The notes beneath the pieces were generated by a model. It saw only the letters and a list, made by a program, of their open reading frames with translations. It was not told the DNA's origin and did no database searches. The position numbers and the translations under genes were made by a program. From Oscillospiraceae bacterium (lineage in GTDB: Bacteria; Bacillota; Clostridia; Oscillospirales; CAG-272), in the NCBI GenBank assembly GCA_015064385.1, contig SVSI01000001.1, positions 157,637 to 221,636 on the forward strand: DNA of 64,000 nt, in the 5' to 3' direction. Below, in pieces: positions 33,038 to 40,055 of the stretch (positions are counted from its first letter, which is position 1; the number at the start of each line of letters is the position of its first letter).

Positions 33038-33994
33038 TTAGTCAGATAGAACTCTATTTAATTCTGGTGAAATATCATTGACAATACAATTTCCAGATAA
33101 AACAGCAGAAAAACTAATTAAATTGCTTCTCTTTAATTTCTCAAATATATGATTTACAATAACTATTGGTATGTTATGTTTTTCAGCAATCTTATCACTA
33201 AAACGACATCCATTTGCAATTTCAATGGCAACTATTTTGAAAGTTATTTCATAATCATTATAGTTTGCTAATATGTAATTCTCTAATGATATAAAATTCA
33301 CATCTATAAATGGGTATGGATTTTCTCTACTCATTGTTTTTATACCACTAAAATAGCCTTTTCTATATAATATATCTATTGATGTTTTAAAATCTTCTTG
33401 GGTTATTCCAGATGCTGATACTTTATTATATAGTGAAGTTGTTGCTATGAGTTTTTCACTACCTTGTTCAATAGCAATTTTGCAGGCATTTTCAATAATC
33501 AAGTTATCAATATTATTTAATCCACCGATTCTTAACACTGGTTTATTAACATAAGCGGGAACTTTACCTAGTGCTGGTTTATCATTTATCCCTAAAATAC
33601 TATTTTTAATTCTTGAAAATGCTTCTTCATAATTATTAACATCTTTTATGGGTTCGTATAATGTGCTTTTCAAACACTCTGGGACTTCAACATTATCAAG
33701 TACTATTGGAACGATTTTTGTCTTATTGCTTATTCTCTTTACGATAGCGGTATTCAATTCTTCTCTAATCCAAGGCTTGCTTATGCTATTAGTAGATAAA
33801 ACAACAATAAAGGAATCAGCTTCTTTAATTCCTTCTTCAAAAATTTTATCAACTAATGAATCGCCAGGGAGCATTTCCCACTTATCTACCCAAGCATCTA
33901 TTCCATTATTTCTTAATTTTGTTGCAAACTCTAAAATAAATCTTTCCTTATCTTCGGTTGCGTGACTTATAAAGACTTTTGGATTTTCTTTCAT
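33038..33994 (-). CDS. TIR-domain protein, putative NADase effector of a defence module
   Basis: A 318-residue protein. Residues 5-120 form a TIR_2-type domain: PKVFISHATEDKERF, AWVDKWEMLPGDSL, then SKPWIREEL, where Glu79 fits the W-x-x-x-E position used for NAD+ cleavage in bacterial TIR effectors. The C-terminal 190 residues are helical with a winged-helix feel (ITQEDFKTSIDILYRKGYFSG; AEKHNIPIVIVNHIFEKLKRSNLI) and no named family. It is markedly AT-rich compared with flanking genes, which points to recent transfer. It is preceded by a ribbon-helix-helix gene in the same operon. Anti-phage function is inference from domain and context. Confidence 0.75.
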   Translation of the reverse strand: MKENPKVFISHATEDKERFILEFATKLRNNGIDAWVDKWEMLPGDSLVDKIFEEGIKEADSFIVVLSTNSISKPWIREELNTAIVKRISNKTKIVPIVLDNVEVPECLKSTLYEPIKDVNNYEEAFSRIKNSILGINDKPALGKVPAYVNKPVLRIGGLNNIDNLIIENACKIAIEQGSEKLIATTSLYNKVSASGITQEDFKTSIDILYRKGYFSGIKTMSRENPYPFIDVNFISLENYILANYNDYEITFKIVAIEIANGCRFSDKIAEKHNIPIVIVNHIFEKLKRSNLISFSAVLSGNCIVNDISPELNRVLSD

Positions 33995-34022
33995 ATGGTA
34001 TTCCTTTATGCTGGGTTAATTT

Positions 34023-34187
34023 TTACTTTTCTTCCTTCAAATTATCTAAGGCATATTGACAACACTGTAACACAAGATTGTTCACTGAAACACCTTTTTG
34101 CTGTGCGACAGTTTCGAGCCGCTTAATAAGTTCAACAGGCAGACGAAATGTTTTATTTGCCATTTCAGGCTTTTTTACATCAAACAT
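34023..34187 (-). CDS. Small ribbon-helix-helix (Arc/CopG-type) protein
   Basis: A 54-residue protein: NKTFRLPVELIKRLETVAQQKGVSVNNLVLQCCQYAL has the beta-strand-turn-helix pattern of ribbon-helix-helix DNA-binding proteins (TFRLPVELIKRLE, then VSVNNLVLQ). AAAGGAGG lies ahead of the ATG at 34187. It is the first gene of a pair with the TIR protein, 28 bases apart. A minus-strand -10 box TATAAT lies about 29 bases upstream with a weak -35. It probably represses this operon, or it may be an antitoxin-like partner of the TIR protein. Confidence 0.7.
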   Translation of the reverse strand: MFDVKKPEMANKTFRLPVELIKRLETVAQQKGVSVNNLVLQCCQYALDNLKEEK

Positions 34188-34281
34188 GTGCACTCCTCCT
34201 TTGCATAATATTATTATACCTTTTTTAAACAAAACAATATACACTTTATTTATGCATATAATTATATATTGTAATTTGCAC

Positions 34282-34310
34282 TTGACAACACGAGTGCGAT
34301 TTGCTATAAT
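34282..34310 (+). promoter_or_regulatory. Sigma-A promoter of the small lipoprotein gene
   Basis: TTGACA at 34282-34287, 17-base spacer, TATAAT at 34305-34310. Confidence 0.88.
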
Positions 34311-34343
34311 AAATATATAAATAAATGTTTTGGAGGAAAGAAA

Positions 34344-34847
34344 ATGAAAAACAAACTCAAAAACCTTTTAGCACTTTTACTCGCTGGCATAATGGCTCTG
34401 TCACTTGTTGCCTGTACGATAGAAGGCGACACCCCAAGTAATTCTTCAAGCAACAACACATCAGAAAATGAAGGAGAGAATAAAGAAGAAAAATTGCTCT
34501 ATTCCGATGATAACATTAAAGTAACCTATGTTAAATTTACGGAAACCCAAGGAGTAACAACTTTTAATTTATTCTTGAAAATCGAAAACAATATGGATAA
34601 AAAAGTTACGGTGTCATTGACAGATGGATATGCTAACGACACTTCCGTATGGTTTTTCACTGGAATGCCCGTGGAAATTTTACCCAGTAAAAATGCAGTT
34701 GGAGGATTTGGCTTTGGATATGCCAATTTGGGAATTGATAGTATAGATGATATTAAAAAACTTGAATTCAAGATCACTTTGAGAGATAGTGAAAACTTTT
34801 CCGATGTACTTTTAGAAACAGATAGTATAACTGTATCTTTTGAATAA
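34344..34847 (+). CDS. Small DUF4352-like lipoprotein
   Basis: A 167-residue exported lipoprotein: signal peptide, lipobox LVAC (Cys23), a Ser/Asn/Glu-rich linker (28-50), then an immunoglobulin-like beta domain (NIKVTYVKFTE, FNLFLKIENNMDKKVTVSL, LEFKITLRDSE) like the DUF4352/Telomeric-type domains of Clostridial lipoproteins. Function unknown. GGAGG lies upstream of the start. It is AT-rich like the TIR gene, so it is part of the same islet. A zinc-ribbon gene starts 25 bases after its stop. Confidence 0.75.
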   Translation: MKNKLKNLLALLLAGIMALSLVACTIEGDTPSNSSSNNTSENEGENKEEKLLYSDDNIKVTYVKFTETQGVTTFNLFLKIENNMDKKVTVSLTDGYANDTSVWFFTGMPVEILPSKNAVGGFGFGYANLGIDSIDDIKKLEFKITLRDSENFSDVLLETDSITVSFE

Positions 34848-34872
34848 TCTGATAAAGACAGATAATCATAAT

Positions 34873-35076
34873 ATGAGAAAAAAGAAAACAATTACTTGTA
34901 AAACCTGTGGTGCAGAAATATCGCCAAGAGCAAAAAGATGCCCACATTGCGGAGAAATGACACCAGGGGAAGTGTTGGGACAAGTAGTAATGGGTTTAAT
35001 TCTTGCCCCATTTTTGGGTATACTAATTTTAGTTGCTATTGGCTTTTATTTAGGATGGTTTGGATGGAGATTCTAA
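34873..35076 (+). CDS. Small zinc-ribbon membrane protein
   Basis: A 67-residue protein with an N-terminal zinc ribbon (ITCKTCGAEISPRAKRCPHCG, two CxxC pairs) and one C-terminal membrane helix (about 40-62). The start at 34873 has no clear ribosome site; a TTG further upstream at 34840 would overlap the lipoprotein gene. Proteins of this kind are common next to lipoproteins and may sense or dock at the membrane. Function unknown; AT-rich. Confidence 0.6.
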   Translation: MRKKKTITCKTCGAEISPRAKRCPHCGEMTPGEVLGQVVMGLILAPFLGILILVAIGFYLGWFGWRF

Positions 35077-35257
35077 TTTGTAAAAAATAATTGATGTCCT
35101 TTTGATGTCCGAAGTTATAAAAACATACCCAAACTCACACTAAGATATAACACGATAATTACAGAGTGGCATTACATTACCGCACTTTTTCAAACGATAC
35201 AAAACGGCGCAAAACACCTACATTATAACTCCAAGAGATAATTTCGACCTCATATAC
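35077..35257. other. AT-rich gene-free stretch at the islet edge
   Basis: No reading frame or RNA fold was supported in this stretch of about 180 bases, which is followed by a terminator. It opens with the tandem near-repeat TTGATGTCC / TTTGATGTCC at 35091-35109. It could be the 3' end of an integrated element, but no integrase or matching site was found. Confidence 0.3.
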
Positions 35258-35284
35258 AAAAGCTCTGCTTCGGCAGAGCTTTTT
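35258..35284 (+). terminator. Intrinsic terminator with UUCG tetraloop
   Basis: An 11-bp stem AAAAGCTCTGC / GCAGAGCTTTT with a TTCG loop, ending in TTTTT. It lies 180 bases after the zinc-ribbon gene. Confidence 0.9.
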
Positions 35285-35324
35285 GTGTTATATAGGTTCA
35301 TTTAGTAAAAACTCTGCCGCCCTA

Positions 35325-35353
35325 TTTACTTTTTGCAAAGATTGTGATATAAT
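35325..35353 (+). promoter_or_regulatory. Promoter of the TfoX-N gene
   Basis: TTTACT at 35325-35330, 17-base spacer, extended -10 TGATATAAT ending at 35353. Confidence 0.65.
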
Positions 35354-35393
35354 TGTGGCTGTTAGATAGAATGTAAATTTAACGGAGATAACT

Positions 35394-35699
35394 ATGCCAA
35401 GCAGTAAAGAATATCTTGAGTTTGTATTGGAAAAGTGCAGCGGTCTTTCTGCCCGTGCTATGATGGGCGAATACGTATTATATTACGGCGGCAAGGTCGT
35501 TGGTGGCATTTACGATAATCGTCTGCTTGTAAAACCCACGAAATCGGCAGATTTGTTGATTCCGAATGCGCCAAGAGAACTTCCGTACGAAGGCGCAAAG
35601 GAAATGATCCTTGTAGAAGATATTGAAAACGGAGAGCTTTTGAAAAAGCTGTTCGAGACAATGTGCGTAGAGCTTCCAGAACCGAAGAAAAAGAAATAA
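35394..35699 (+). CDS. TfoX N-terminal domain protein
   Basis: A 101-residue protein covering only the TfoX/Sxy N-terminal domain: the pattern SARAMMGEYVLYYGGKVVGGIYDNRLLVKPT is diagnostic. In Gammaproteobacteria the two-domain TfoX/Sxy co-activates competence; lone N-domain proteins in Firmicutes are common and of unknown role. It ends in a Lys-rich tail (PEPKKKK). Two small membrane-protein genes follow closely and are likely in the same transcript. Confidence 0.88.
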   Translation: MPSSKEYLEFVLEKCSGLSARAMMGEYVLYYGGKVVGGIYDNRLLVKPTKSADLLIPNAPRELPYEGAKEMILVEDIENGELLKKLFETMCVELPEPKKKK

Positions 35700-35727
35700 A
35701 ATCCACTTTGGAAAGGAAAATGATCGT

Positions 35728-35943
35728 ATGAAAAAGAAAATAATCGGTATCATAGTTGATATTTTGCTTATCGCGGCGGTTTTCGCAGTGACCGACATCT
35801 TGATGCTTAAAGTGTTTCACTCGGAAAACGTTTGGCTTGAGCTTGGCACGTATATCGTGTTCTACGCCATAGCTTTCGGCGGCAAAAAGGGAATTTGTGT
35901 GCTTTGGGACCGCTTTAAGTCCACAAAGAAAGAAAATAACTGA
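35728..35943 (+). CDS. Small two-helix membrane protein
   Basis: A 71-residue protein with two membrane helices (about 5-25 and 39-60) and basic ends (MKKK; FKSTKKENN). AAAGGA precedes the start, 28 bases after the TfoX-N gene. No family was recognised. Confidence 0.6.
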   Translation: MKKKIIGIIVDILLIAAVFAVTDILMLKVFHSENVWLELGTYIVFYAIAFGGKKGICVLWDRFKSTKKENN

Positions 35944-35962
35944 AAATCAGCGGGGTGATATA

Positions 35963-36310
35963 TTGAATCCGGCAACGTACTTACCGATAATTTTTTTATG
36001 GATTATCATATTTATAACCTTTCAAAACCGGCGAAAAACGGTGACATTAAGAAAAATCATTGAAAAAAGAAGATCAGGAGGCAATACTGAAATGAAAGAG
36101 CTTGCAGAAAGATTTATAGGCAAAGAATGTGTAATAAGCTCGTTTGACGGCGGACGTCAGTACGACGGCATAATCAAAGAGGTGACCGACGGAGCAATCC
36201 TTATCGAAAAGGAGGGCAATGCCGAGGTAATTAATCTCGATTTCGTCAGCCGTATCAGAGAATATCCGAGAAAGGCGAACGGAAAGAAAAAATCGGTCAT
36301 ACTTGACTGA
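35963..36310 (+). CDS. Small membrane-anchored protein with Sm/SH3-like domain, TTG start
   Basis: A 115-residue protein: one N-terminal membrane helix (about 6-22), a short basic linker, and a C-terminal small beta-barrel domain (MKELAERFIGKECVISSF, then YDGIIKEVTDGAILIE and NLDFVSRIRE), similar in pattern to DUF6897/Sm-like modules. The start is a TTG at 35963, with GGGGTGA ahead; no in-frame ATG precedes it. A second ATG at about 36091 would give the soluble domain alone. Function unknown. Confidence 0.55.
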   Translation: MNPATYLPIIFLWIIIFITFQNRRKTVTLRKIIEKRRSGGNTEMKELAERFIGKECVISSFDGGRQYDGIIKEVTDGAILIEKEGNAEVINLDFVSRIREYPRKANGKKKSVILD

Positions 36311-36321
36311 TAATTTTCTCG

Positions 36322-36362
36322 CACCCACGGTTTATTTTCCCCAACTAAACCAACGGTGGGTG
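36322..36362 (+). terminator. Hairpin terminator before the XRE gene
   Basis: A bipartite stem: CACCCAC (36322-36328) with GTGGGTG (36356-36362) and GGTTTA (36329-36334) with TAAACC (36346-36351), followed by TACTTTTC. Confidence 0.6.
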
Positions 36363-36411
36363 TACTTTTCATATAAAAACGTCTATACTGTACTCAGAAA
36401 GGAGAATACGC

Positions 36412-37017
36412 ATGAATCAACTTAAGATCGGCAGATTTATTGCCGAATGCAGAAAGAACAAAAATTTGACGCAGGCGCAGCTTTCCGAAAAGCTTGGTAT
36501 CACCGACAAGGCAGTATCGAAATGGGAAAGAGGCGTGTCGATGCCCGATTCGTCCATTATGCTTGAGCTATGCGATGTTTTGGGTATCAGCGTAAACGAA
36601 TTACTGAGTGGGGAGAAAATTGATATGGAAAACAATGAACGGAAAAACGAACAGCTCCTTCTTGATATGGCGAAGGAAGTAGAAAAAAGGAACAAAACCA
36701 TCTGGACGTCTATGTGGGTGCTTATGAGCGTTTGCATAGTAGGTCTGCTTGCGGGATGCGCGGTAGCCGCATTTCTTATACCCGAAGGAGTATGGCAGAT
36801 CGTTGCGGTCGTCGGACTCGTTATTGCCTTTTTGGGCCCTTGCTTCTATGCTTTGAAGCTTGAGGTGAGCGTGGGTGCATATAAGTGTAAAAACTGCGGT
36901 CACGAGATCGTGCCCACCTATTCGCAGGCACTTAATGCTATGCACGCAGGAACGACGCGTTATCTGAAATGTCCCAAATGCGGCAAGCGTACCTGGTGCA
37001 AAAAGGTGTTGAAGTAA
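36412..37017 (+). CDS. XRE-family regulator with membrane helices and zinc ribbon
   Basis: A 201-residue protein. Residues 4-60 are an XRE helix-turn-helix (IGRFIAECRKNKNLTQAQLSEKLGITDKAVSKWERG). After a charged linker there are two membrane helices (about 98-118 and 122-142), then a C-terminal zinc ribbon (YKCKNCGHEIVPTY ... YLKCPKCGKRTWCKK). The architecture is a membrane-tethered DNA-binding protein, frequent in Clostridia, where it may respond to membrane or metal state. AAAGGAG precedes the start. Confidence 0.85.
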   Translation: MNQLKIGRFIAECRKNKNLTQAQLSEKLGITDKAVSKWERGVSMPDSSIMLELCDVLGISVNELLSGEKIDMENNERKNEQLLLDMAKEVEKRNKTIWTSMWVLMSVCIVGLLAGCAVAAFLIPEGVWQIVAVVGLVIAFLGPCFYALKLEVSVGAYKCKNCGHEIVPTYSQALNAMHAGTTRYLKCPKCGKRTWCKKVLK

Positions 37018-37026
37018 TAAAAATAC

Positions 37027-37058
37027 AAAAAGCAGATGAAAATTTTCATCTGCTTTTT
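37027..37058 (+). terminator. Intrinsic terminator after the XRE gene
   Basis: A perfect 16-bp inverted repeat AAAAAGCAGATGAAAA / TTTTCATCTGCTTTTT starting ten bases after the stop. Confidence 0.88.
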
Positions 37059-37068
37059 ATTATTGAAC

Positions 37069-37271
37069 GTTCTTTTTCTCTTGAAACCGAAAGCGCAAGA
37101 GAAAAAGAACCAAAAAGAGATACGCCGCATCAGGGCGCCGCCCCTCAACGTCGCAAGCGACGTTTTCACCCCGCAAACTTTTGGAAAAGTTTGACCAAAA
37201 CTTTACTTAAAATGCTTTTTGTAAAGTTTTTGAGGGAGTTTGAGGGAACTTTTTACAAAAAGTTCCCTCAA
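37069..37271. repeat. Cluster of intergenic palindromes, ending in the trpB terminator
   Basis: Four perfect palindromes in 200 bases: 37069-37083 with 37096-37110 (15 bp), AACGTCGC/GCGACGTT near 37147-37164, AAACTTTT/AAAAGTTT near 37173-37190, and 37240-37254 with 37257-37271 (15 bp). The last lies eight bases past the trpB stop and is its terminator on the minus strand. The others resemble the palindromes at 7453-7512. Confidence 0.65.
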
Positions 37272-37278
37272 TCGTTTC

Positions 37279-38499
37279 TTATCTTATTCCGTAATTCTCG
37301 ATCACGTAGTCCATATCCTTATCGCCTCTGCCCGAGAGGTTAATGAGGATCGAGCCGTGGTCCATTCTCTTTGCGAGCTTCATTCCGTACGCTACCGCGT
37401 GCGAACTCTCGATAGCGGGAATGATACCCTCGAGGCGTGCGAGCTTGTAGAACGCGTCGATAGTCTCCTCGTCGTCGATAACGTCGTACTTGACTCTGCC
37501 GATATCCTGCAAAAATGCGTGCTCAGGACCGGACGAGGGGTAGTCGAGTCCGCTTGCCACCGAGTAAACGGGAGCGGGATCGCCGTTTTCGTCCTTGAGC
37601 ATTATCGAGTTGAAGCCGTGCATAATGCCTTCGCTGCCGTATTTGAGACTTGCCGCGTGATCTCCGAGATTCGGACCTCTGCCGAGGGGCTCAATGCCGT
37701 ATATATCAACGGGATCGTTCAGAAATCCTGCGAAAAGTCCTGCCGCGTTCGATCCGCCACCAACGCAAGCAACTATCGCCGTGGGGAGATGTCCGGTCAT
37801 ATTGATAAACTGTTCTCTCGCCTCGATTCCGACGACGCTCTGGAAGTCGCGCACCATCATAGGGAAGGGGTGCGGTCCGAGAACCGAGCCGATGCAGTAT
37901 ATCGAGTCCTTATATTCCTTACTGTATGCGTCAAACGCTGCGTCAACCGCTTCCTTGAGCGTCTGGAGTCCGTGAGTTACCTCGATAACGTTTGCACCGA
38001 GGATCTTCATTCTCGCGACGTTGGGTGCCTGCTTTTTGATATCGACCGAGCCCATATAAATATCGCACTCAAGTCCGAAATATGCCGCAGCCGTCGCAAG
38101 AGCAACGCCGTGCTGTCCTGCGCCCGTCTCTGCGATGACCTTCTTCTTACCCATATATTTTGCAAGAAGCGCTTCGCCCATACAGTGGTTGAGCTTGTGT
38201 GCGCCCGAATGGTTCAGATCCTCGCGCTTTGCGTAAAGCTGTACCTTTCCGCCGAGAGCGTCCGAAAGACGTTCAAGATGCGAAACGGGAGTCGGTCTGC
38301 CCTGAAACTCGGTACGTATTCTGCGAAGCTCGGCAATGAATTTTCTCGACTGTGCTATCGAGAAATACGCCTCGGTGATCTCTGCCATTGCGGCCTTGAG
38401 CTTATCCTCAATGTAAGCGCCGCCGTATTTGCCGAAATATCCGTCTTTGTCGGGATAGTTGTTAAAATAGGTGTCGAAATCGACGTTGTTTATCTTCAT
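37279..38499 (-). CDS. trpB: Tryptophan synthase beta chain, solitary, under a Trp T-box
   Basis: A 406-residue PLP enzyme joining indole and serine. The PLP lysine is Lys102 in [19 protein letters not shown] binds the PLP phosphate; [11 protein letters not shown] is at the end. It is a classical TrpB1-length protein. No trpA or other trp gene lies next to it: the gene is monocistronic, closed by a terminator at 37240-37271 and opened by a Trp-specific T-box. This suggests indole salvage or a scattered trp pathway. Confidence 0.95.
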   Translation of the reverse strand: MKINNVDFDTYFNNYPDKDGYFGKYGGAYIEDKLKAAMAEITEAYFSIAQSRKFIAELRRIRTEFQGRPTPVSHLERLSDALGGKVQLYAKREDLNHSGAHKLNHCMGEALLAKYMGKKKVIAETGAGQHGVALATAAAYFGLECDIYMGSVDIKKQAPNVARMKILGANVIEVTHGLQTLKEAVDAAFDAYSKEYKDSIYCIGSVLGPHPFPMMVRDFQSVVGIEAREQFINMTGHLPTAIVACVGGGSNAAGLFAGFLNDPVDIYGIEPLGRGPNLGDHAASLKYGSEGIMHGFNSIMLKDENGDPAPVYSVASGLDYPSSGPEHAFLQDIGRVKYDVIDDEETIDAFYKLARLEGIIPAIESSHAVAYGMKLAKRMDHGSILINLSGRGDKDMDYVIENYGIR

Positions 38500-38886
38500 A
38501 ATATATTTCCTCTCTTTATTTAAGACGTTATTTTTTTGATAGGGCAGGGAAGAGTCGCCATCGTTTTGTAAGCAGTATCATAAAAGCTCCTTAAAAATGA
38601 AAATCCTTGACAGAATGTGCTTCTGTCAAGGACGAATAAACACTTTTTAAGTCTTACTCGCGGTGCCACCTTGCTTGACGCGTTTTGCGCCCACCTTTTG
38701 AGATGCGTAACATCTCTTCTCTGTAACGGGAGAAGCCCGTCTTTGACTACCTTCGCGCGTGCGCTATCGCCAAAGCCCTCCGAAGTCCATTTACCGAGCC
38801 GCTTTCTGTCGGGATCACAGCATCCCCGACTCTCTGTGAGCGCGCTTCTCGATTTTATCTCTTCCTCAACGGTTTATCTTGAGTGC
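38500..38886 (-). ncRNA. T-box riboswitch, tryptophan-specific, upstream of trpB
   Basis: Read on the minus strand, the leader has a Stem I region with the CAGAGAG motif, a specifier codon UGG (38789-38787) followed by the conserved A, the T-box motif GGTGGCACCGCG (within 38672-38659) and a 12-bp terminator stem (38632-38621 with 38615-38604) followed by a T-rich stretch. Uncharged tRNA-Trp would pair with UGG and with the T-box bulge to form the antiterminator, switching trpB on when tryptophan is short. Confidence 0.93.
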
Positions 38887-38915
38887 ATTATATCACCGTA
38901 AGAGAGTTTTGTCAA
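38887..38915 (-). promoter_or_regulatory. Sigma-A promoter of the trpB T-box transcript
   Basis: On the minus strand, TTGACA at 38915-38910 and TATAAT at 38892-38887, spacer 17. Confidence 0.9.
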
Positions 38916-38950
38916 GTGTTTTTTGAAAATGCGGTAACTTTTGGGCAGTT

Positions 38951-39307
38951 TTAATTTGCGATCCTTCTTCTGATCCGATATACCGTGTCTCGGCTGACGC
39001 ACATTTCCTCTGCCGTTTCTTCCATAGTCATATTATGTAAGTAGCGGTAGGTGAGAAAAAGCTTCTCGTCGGCACGCTTTGCGGCTTCGCGCGGAGTGGG
39101 CGCGCTTGCGACGTAGCTGTCGAGCTCTTTTTCTGCCTCTCCGAGCGAGCTCTCGAGCTCGGAAATGGCGTTTAACACCGGAATGACGCGGTCGTCGCTT
39201 CGGGCGTATCCGTAGCGATCGAGCATCACGCGGAGTTGTGCTCTTCGGGTATCAAGCAATAGCTTGTCCGAACGGTATTTTTCGAATCTGCATAACCAAC
39301 CAGACAT
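38951..39307 (-). CDS. Sigma-70 region 4/ArpU-like helix-turn-helix protein
   Basis: A 118-residue protein: a basic N-terminus, a coiled-coil stretch (VLNAISELESSLGEAEKELDSYV) and a C-terminal helix-turn-helix (NMTMEETAEEMCVSRDTVYRIRRRIAN) like region 4 of sigma factors and phage ArpU/DUF1492 proteins. AAGGAG precedes the ATG at 39307. It has a consensus promoter with a LexA-type box right behind the -10, so it is probably SOS-induced. It could be a remnant of a phage late-gene regulator; no other phage gene is near. Confidence 0.7.
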   Translation of the reverse strand: MSGWLCRFEKYRSDKLLLDTRRAQLRVMLDRYGYARSDDRVIPVLNAISELESSLGEAEKELDSYVASAPTPREAAKRADEKLFLTYRYLHNMTMEETAEEMCVSRDTVYRIRRRIAN

Positions 39308-39333
39308 TATCTCAGATCTCCTTTCGAAAAATA

Positions 39334-39346
39334 CGAACAAATGTTC
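39334..39346. promoter_or_regulatory. LexA/DinR-type SOS box
   Basis: CGAACAAATGTTC at 39334-39346 has the GAAC-N4-GTTC core of the Gram-positive SOS operator. It lies eight bases downstream of the -10 box and 27 bases upstream of the HTH gene start, ideal for repression. Confidence 0.75.
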
Positions 39347-39354
39347 TGTTTTTG

Positions 39355-39383
39355 ATTATACCACCGTGCTTTCGATTTGTCAA
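39355..39383 (-). promoter_or_regulatory. Sigma-A promoter of the HTH gene
   Basis: On the minus strand, TTGACA at 39383-39378 and TATAAT at 39360-39355, spacer 17. Confidence 0.9.
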
Positions 39384-39831
39384 TAGCTGATTTGATAAAA
39401 TATAAGTGCGAAAAAAAGAAAAAAGCGTCGTAAAACCGAAAATAAAATCAAAAAAGAGGATCTTTTTTCGAGAATTTGAAATTTCGTCAAAATGTAGAAA
39501 AAGCGATCTCAAAATTGTACAAAATGCACAACGAGTTAAATACCGGAGATTTTTGATCGTTGAGAAAAAAATAAATTTCGTCACTATTACCATATCTGTT
39601 GGCGGCTTAAAAAAACAAAAAAATGACTTAAAACGCCTGCTAAATCGGGGACTTTTTGCCAAAATGGATTAAAGAGAGCAAAAGCACGAAAAGAGCAACA
39701 AGAAACGCACGGACGCGTGTGAACAAAACGCAAAATCCGATCGGTTTTCAAAAACTTTACAAAAAGGTTAAAAATCCCTCGAAAACCAAAAAAAGTGCGG
39801 TGTTCTTCAATTATATTAGGACGGCGTTCTA
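39384..39831. other. A-rich gene-free stretch
   Basis: About 450 bases with a strong excess of A on the plus strand and many A-tracts. No reading frame with a ribosome site or recognisable protein was found. It may serve as an UP-element or curved DNA for the strong promoter at 39832. Confidence 0.4.
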
Positions 39832-39860
39832 TTGACATTTTTGCCCGTTTGTGCTATTAT
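39832..39860 (+). promoter_or_regulatory. Sigma-A promoter of the glycan-transport operon
   Basis: TTGACA at 39832-39837, 17-base spacer, TATTAT at 39855-39860, preceded by A-rich DNA. Confidence 0.88.
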
Positions 39861-39866
39861 TTTGTT

Positions 39867-39948
39867 ACAGTTCGCAGGCAAATCAATACTAAAAATCGCG
39901 GTGACGACTGCGCGAACTGGCGTTACCGTCGATTTTTTTTGTTTTTTT
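39867..39948 (+). ncRNA. Terminated leader RNA: attenuator or sRNA ahead of the transport operon
   Basis: From the expected start of transcription near 39867, the RNA soon forms a 15-bp stem with one bulge (39892-39906 with 39921-39936), a 14-base loop and a long T-tract: a full-strength terminator about 120 bases before the first gene. The loop segment 39908-39919 is complementary to upstream CAGTTCGCAG (39868-39877), apart from a 2-base bulge, so an alternative fold is possible. Either this is a switch controlling read-through or an sRNA of about 80 bases. No known riboswitch family was recognised. Confidence 0.6.
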
Positions 39949-40055
39949 GACGCTTTTATGTGAGAGAAGCTGCTGAAAAGGCAGAACCGTCCGTGTAAAA
40001 TCGGCCAAAAGTGCTTGCAATTTCGCAAAACCATCTGTTAGGAGGAAAATTTTTA

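Noticed and set aside
37240-38523. A 427-codon open frame opposite trpB
   Set aside because: trpB is unmistakable and has a T-box; the opposite frame lacks any signal or homology pattern and runs through the trpB terminator.
39406-39672. Lys-rich frames on both strands in the A-rich gap
   Set aside because: Composition alone explains the Lys and Phe content; no ribosome site, and frames on both strands are equally long.
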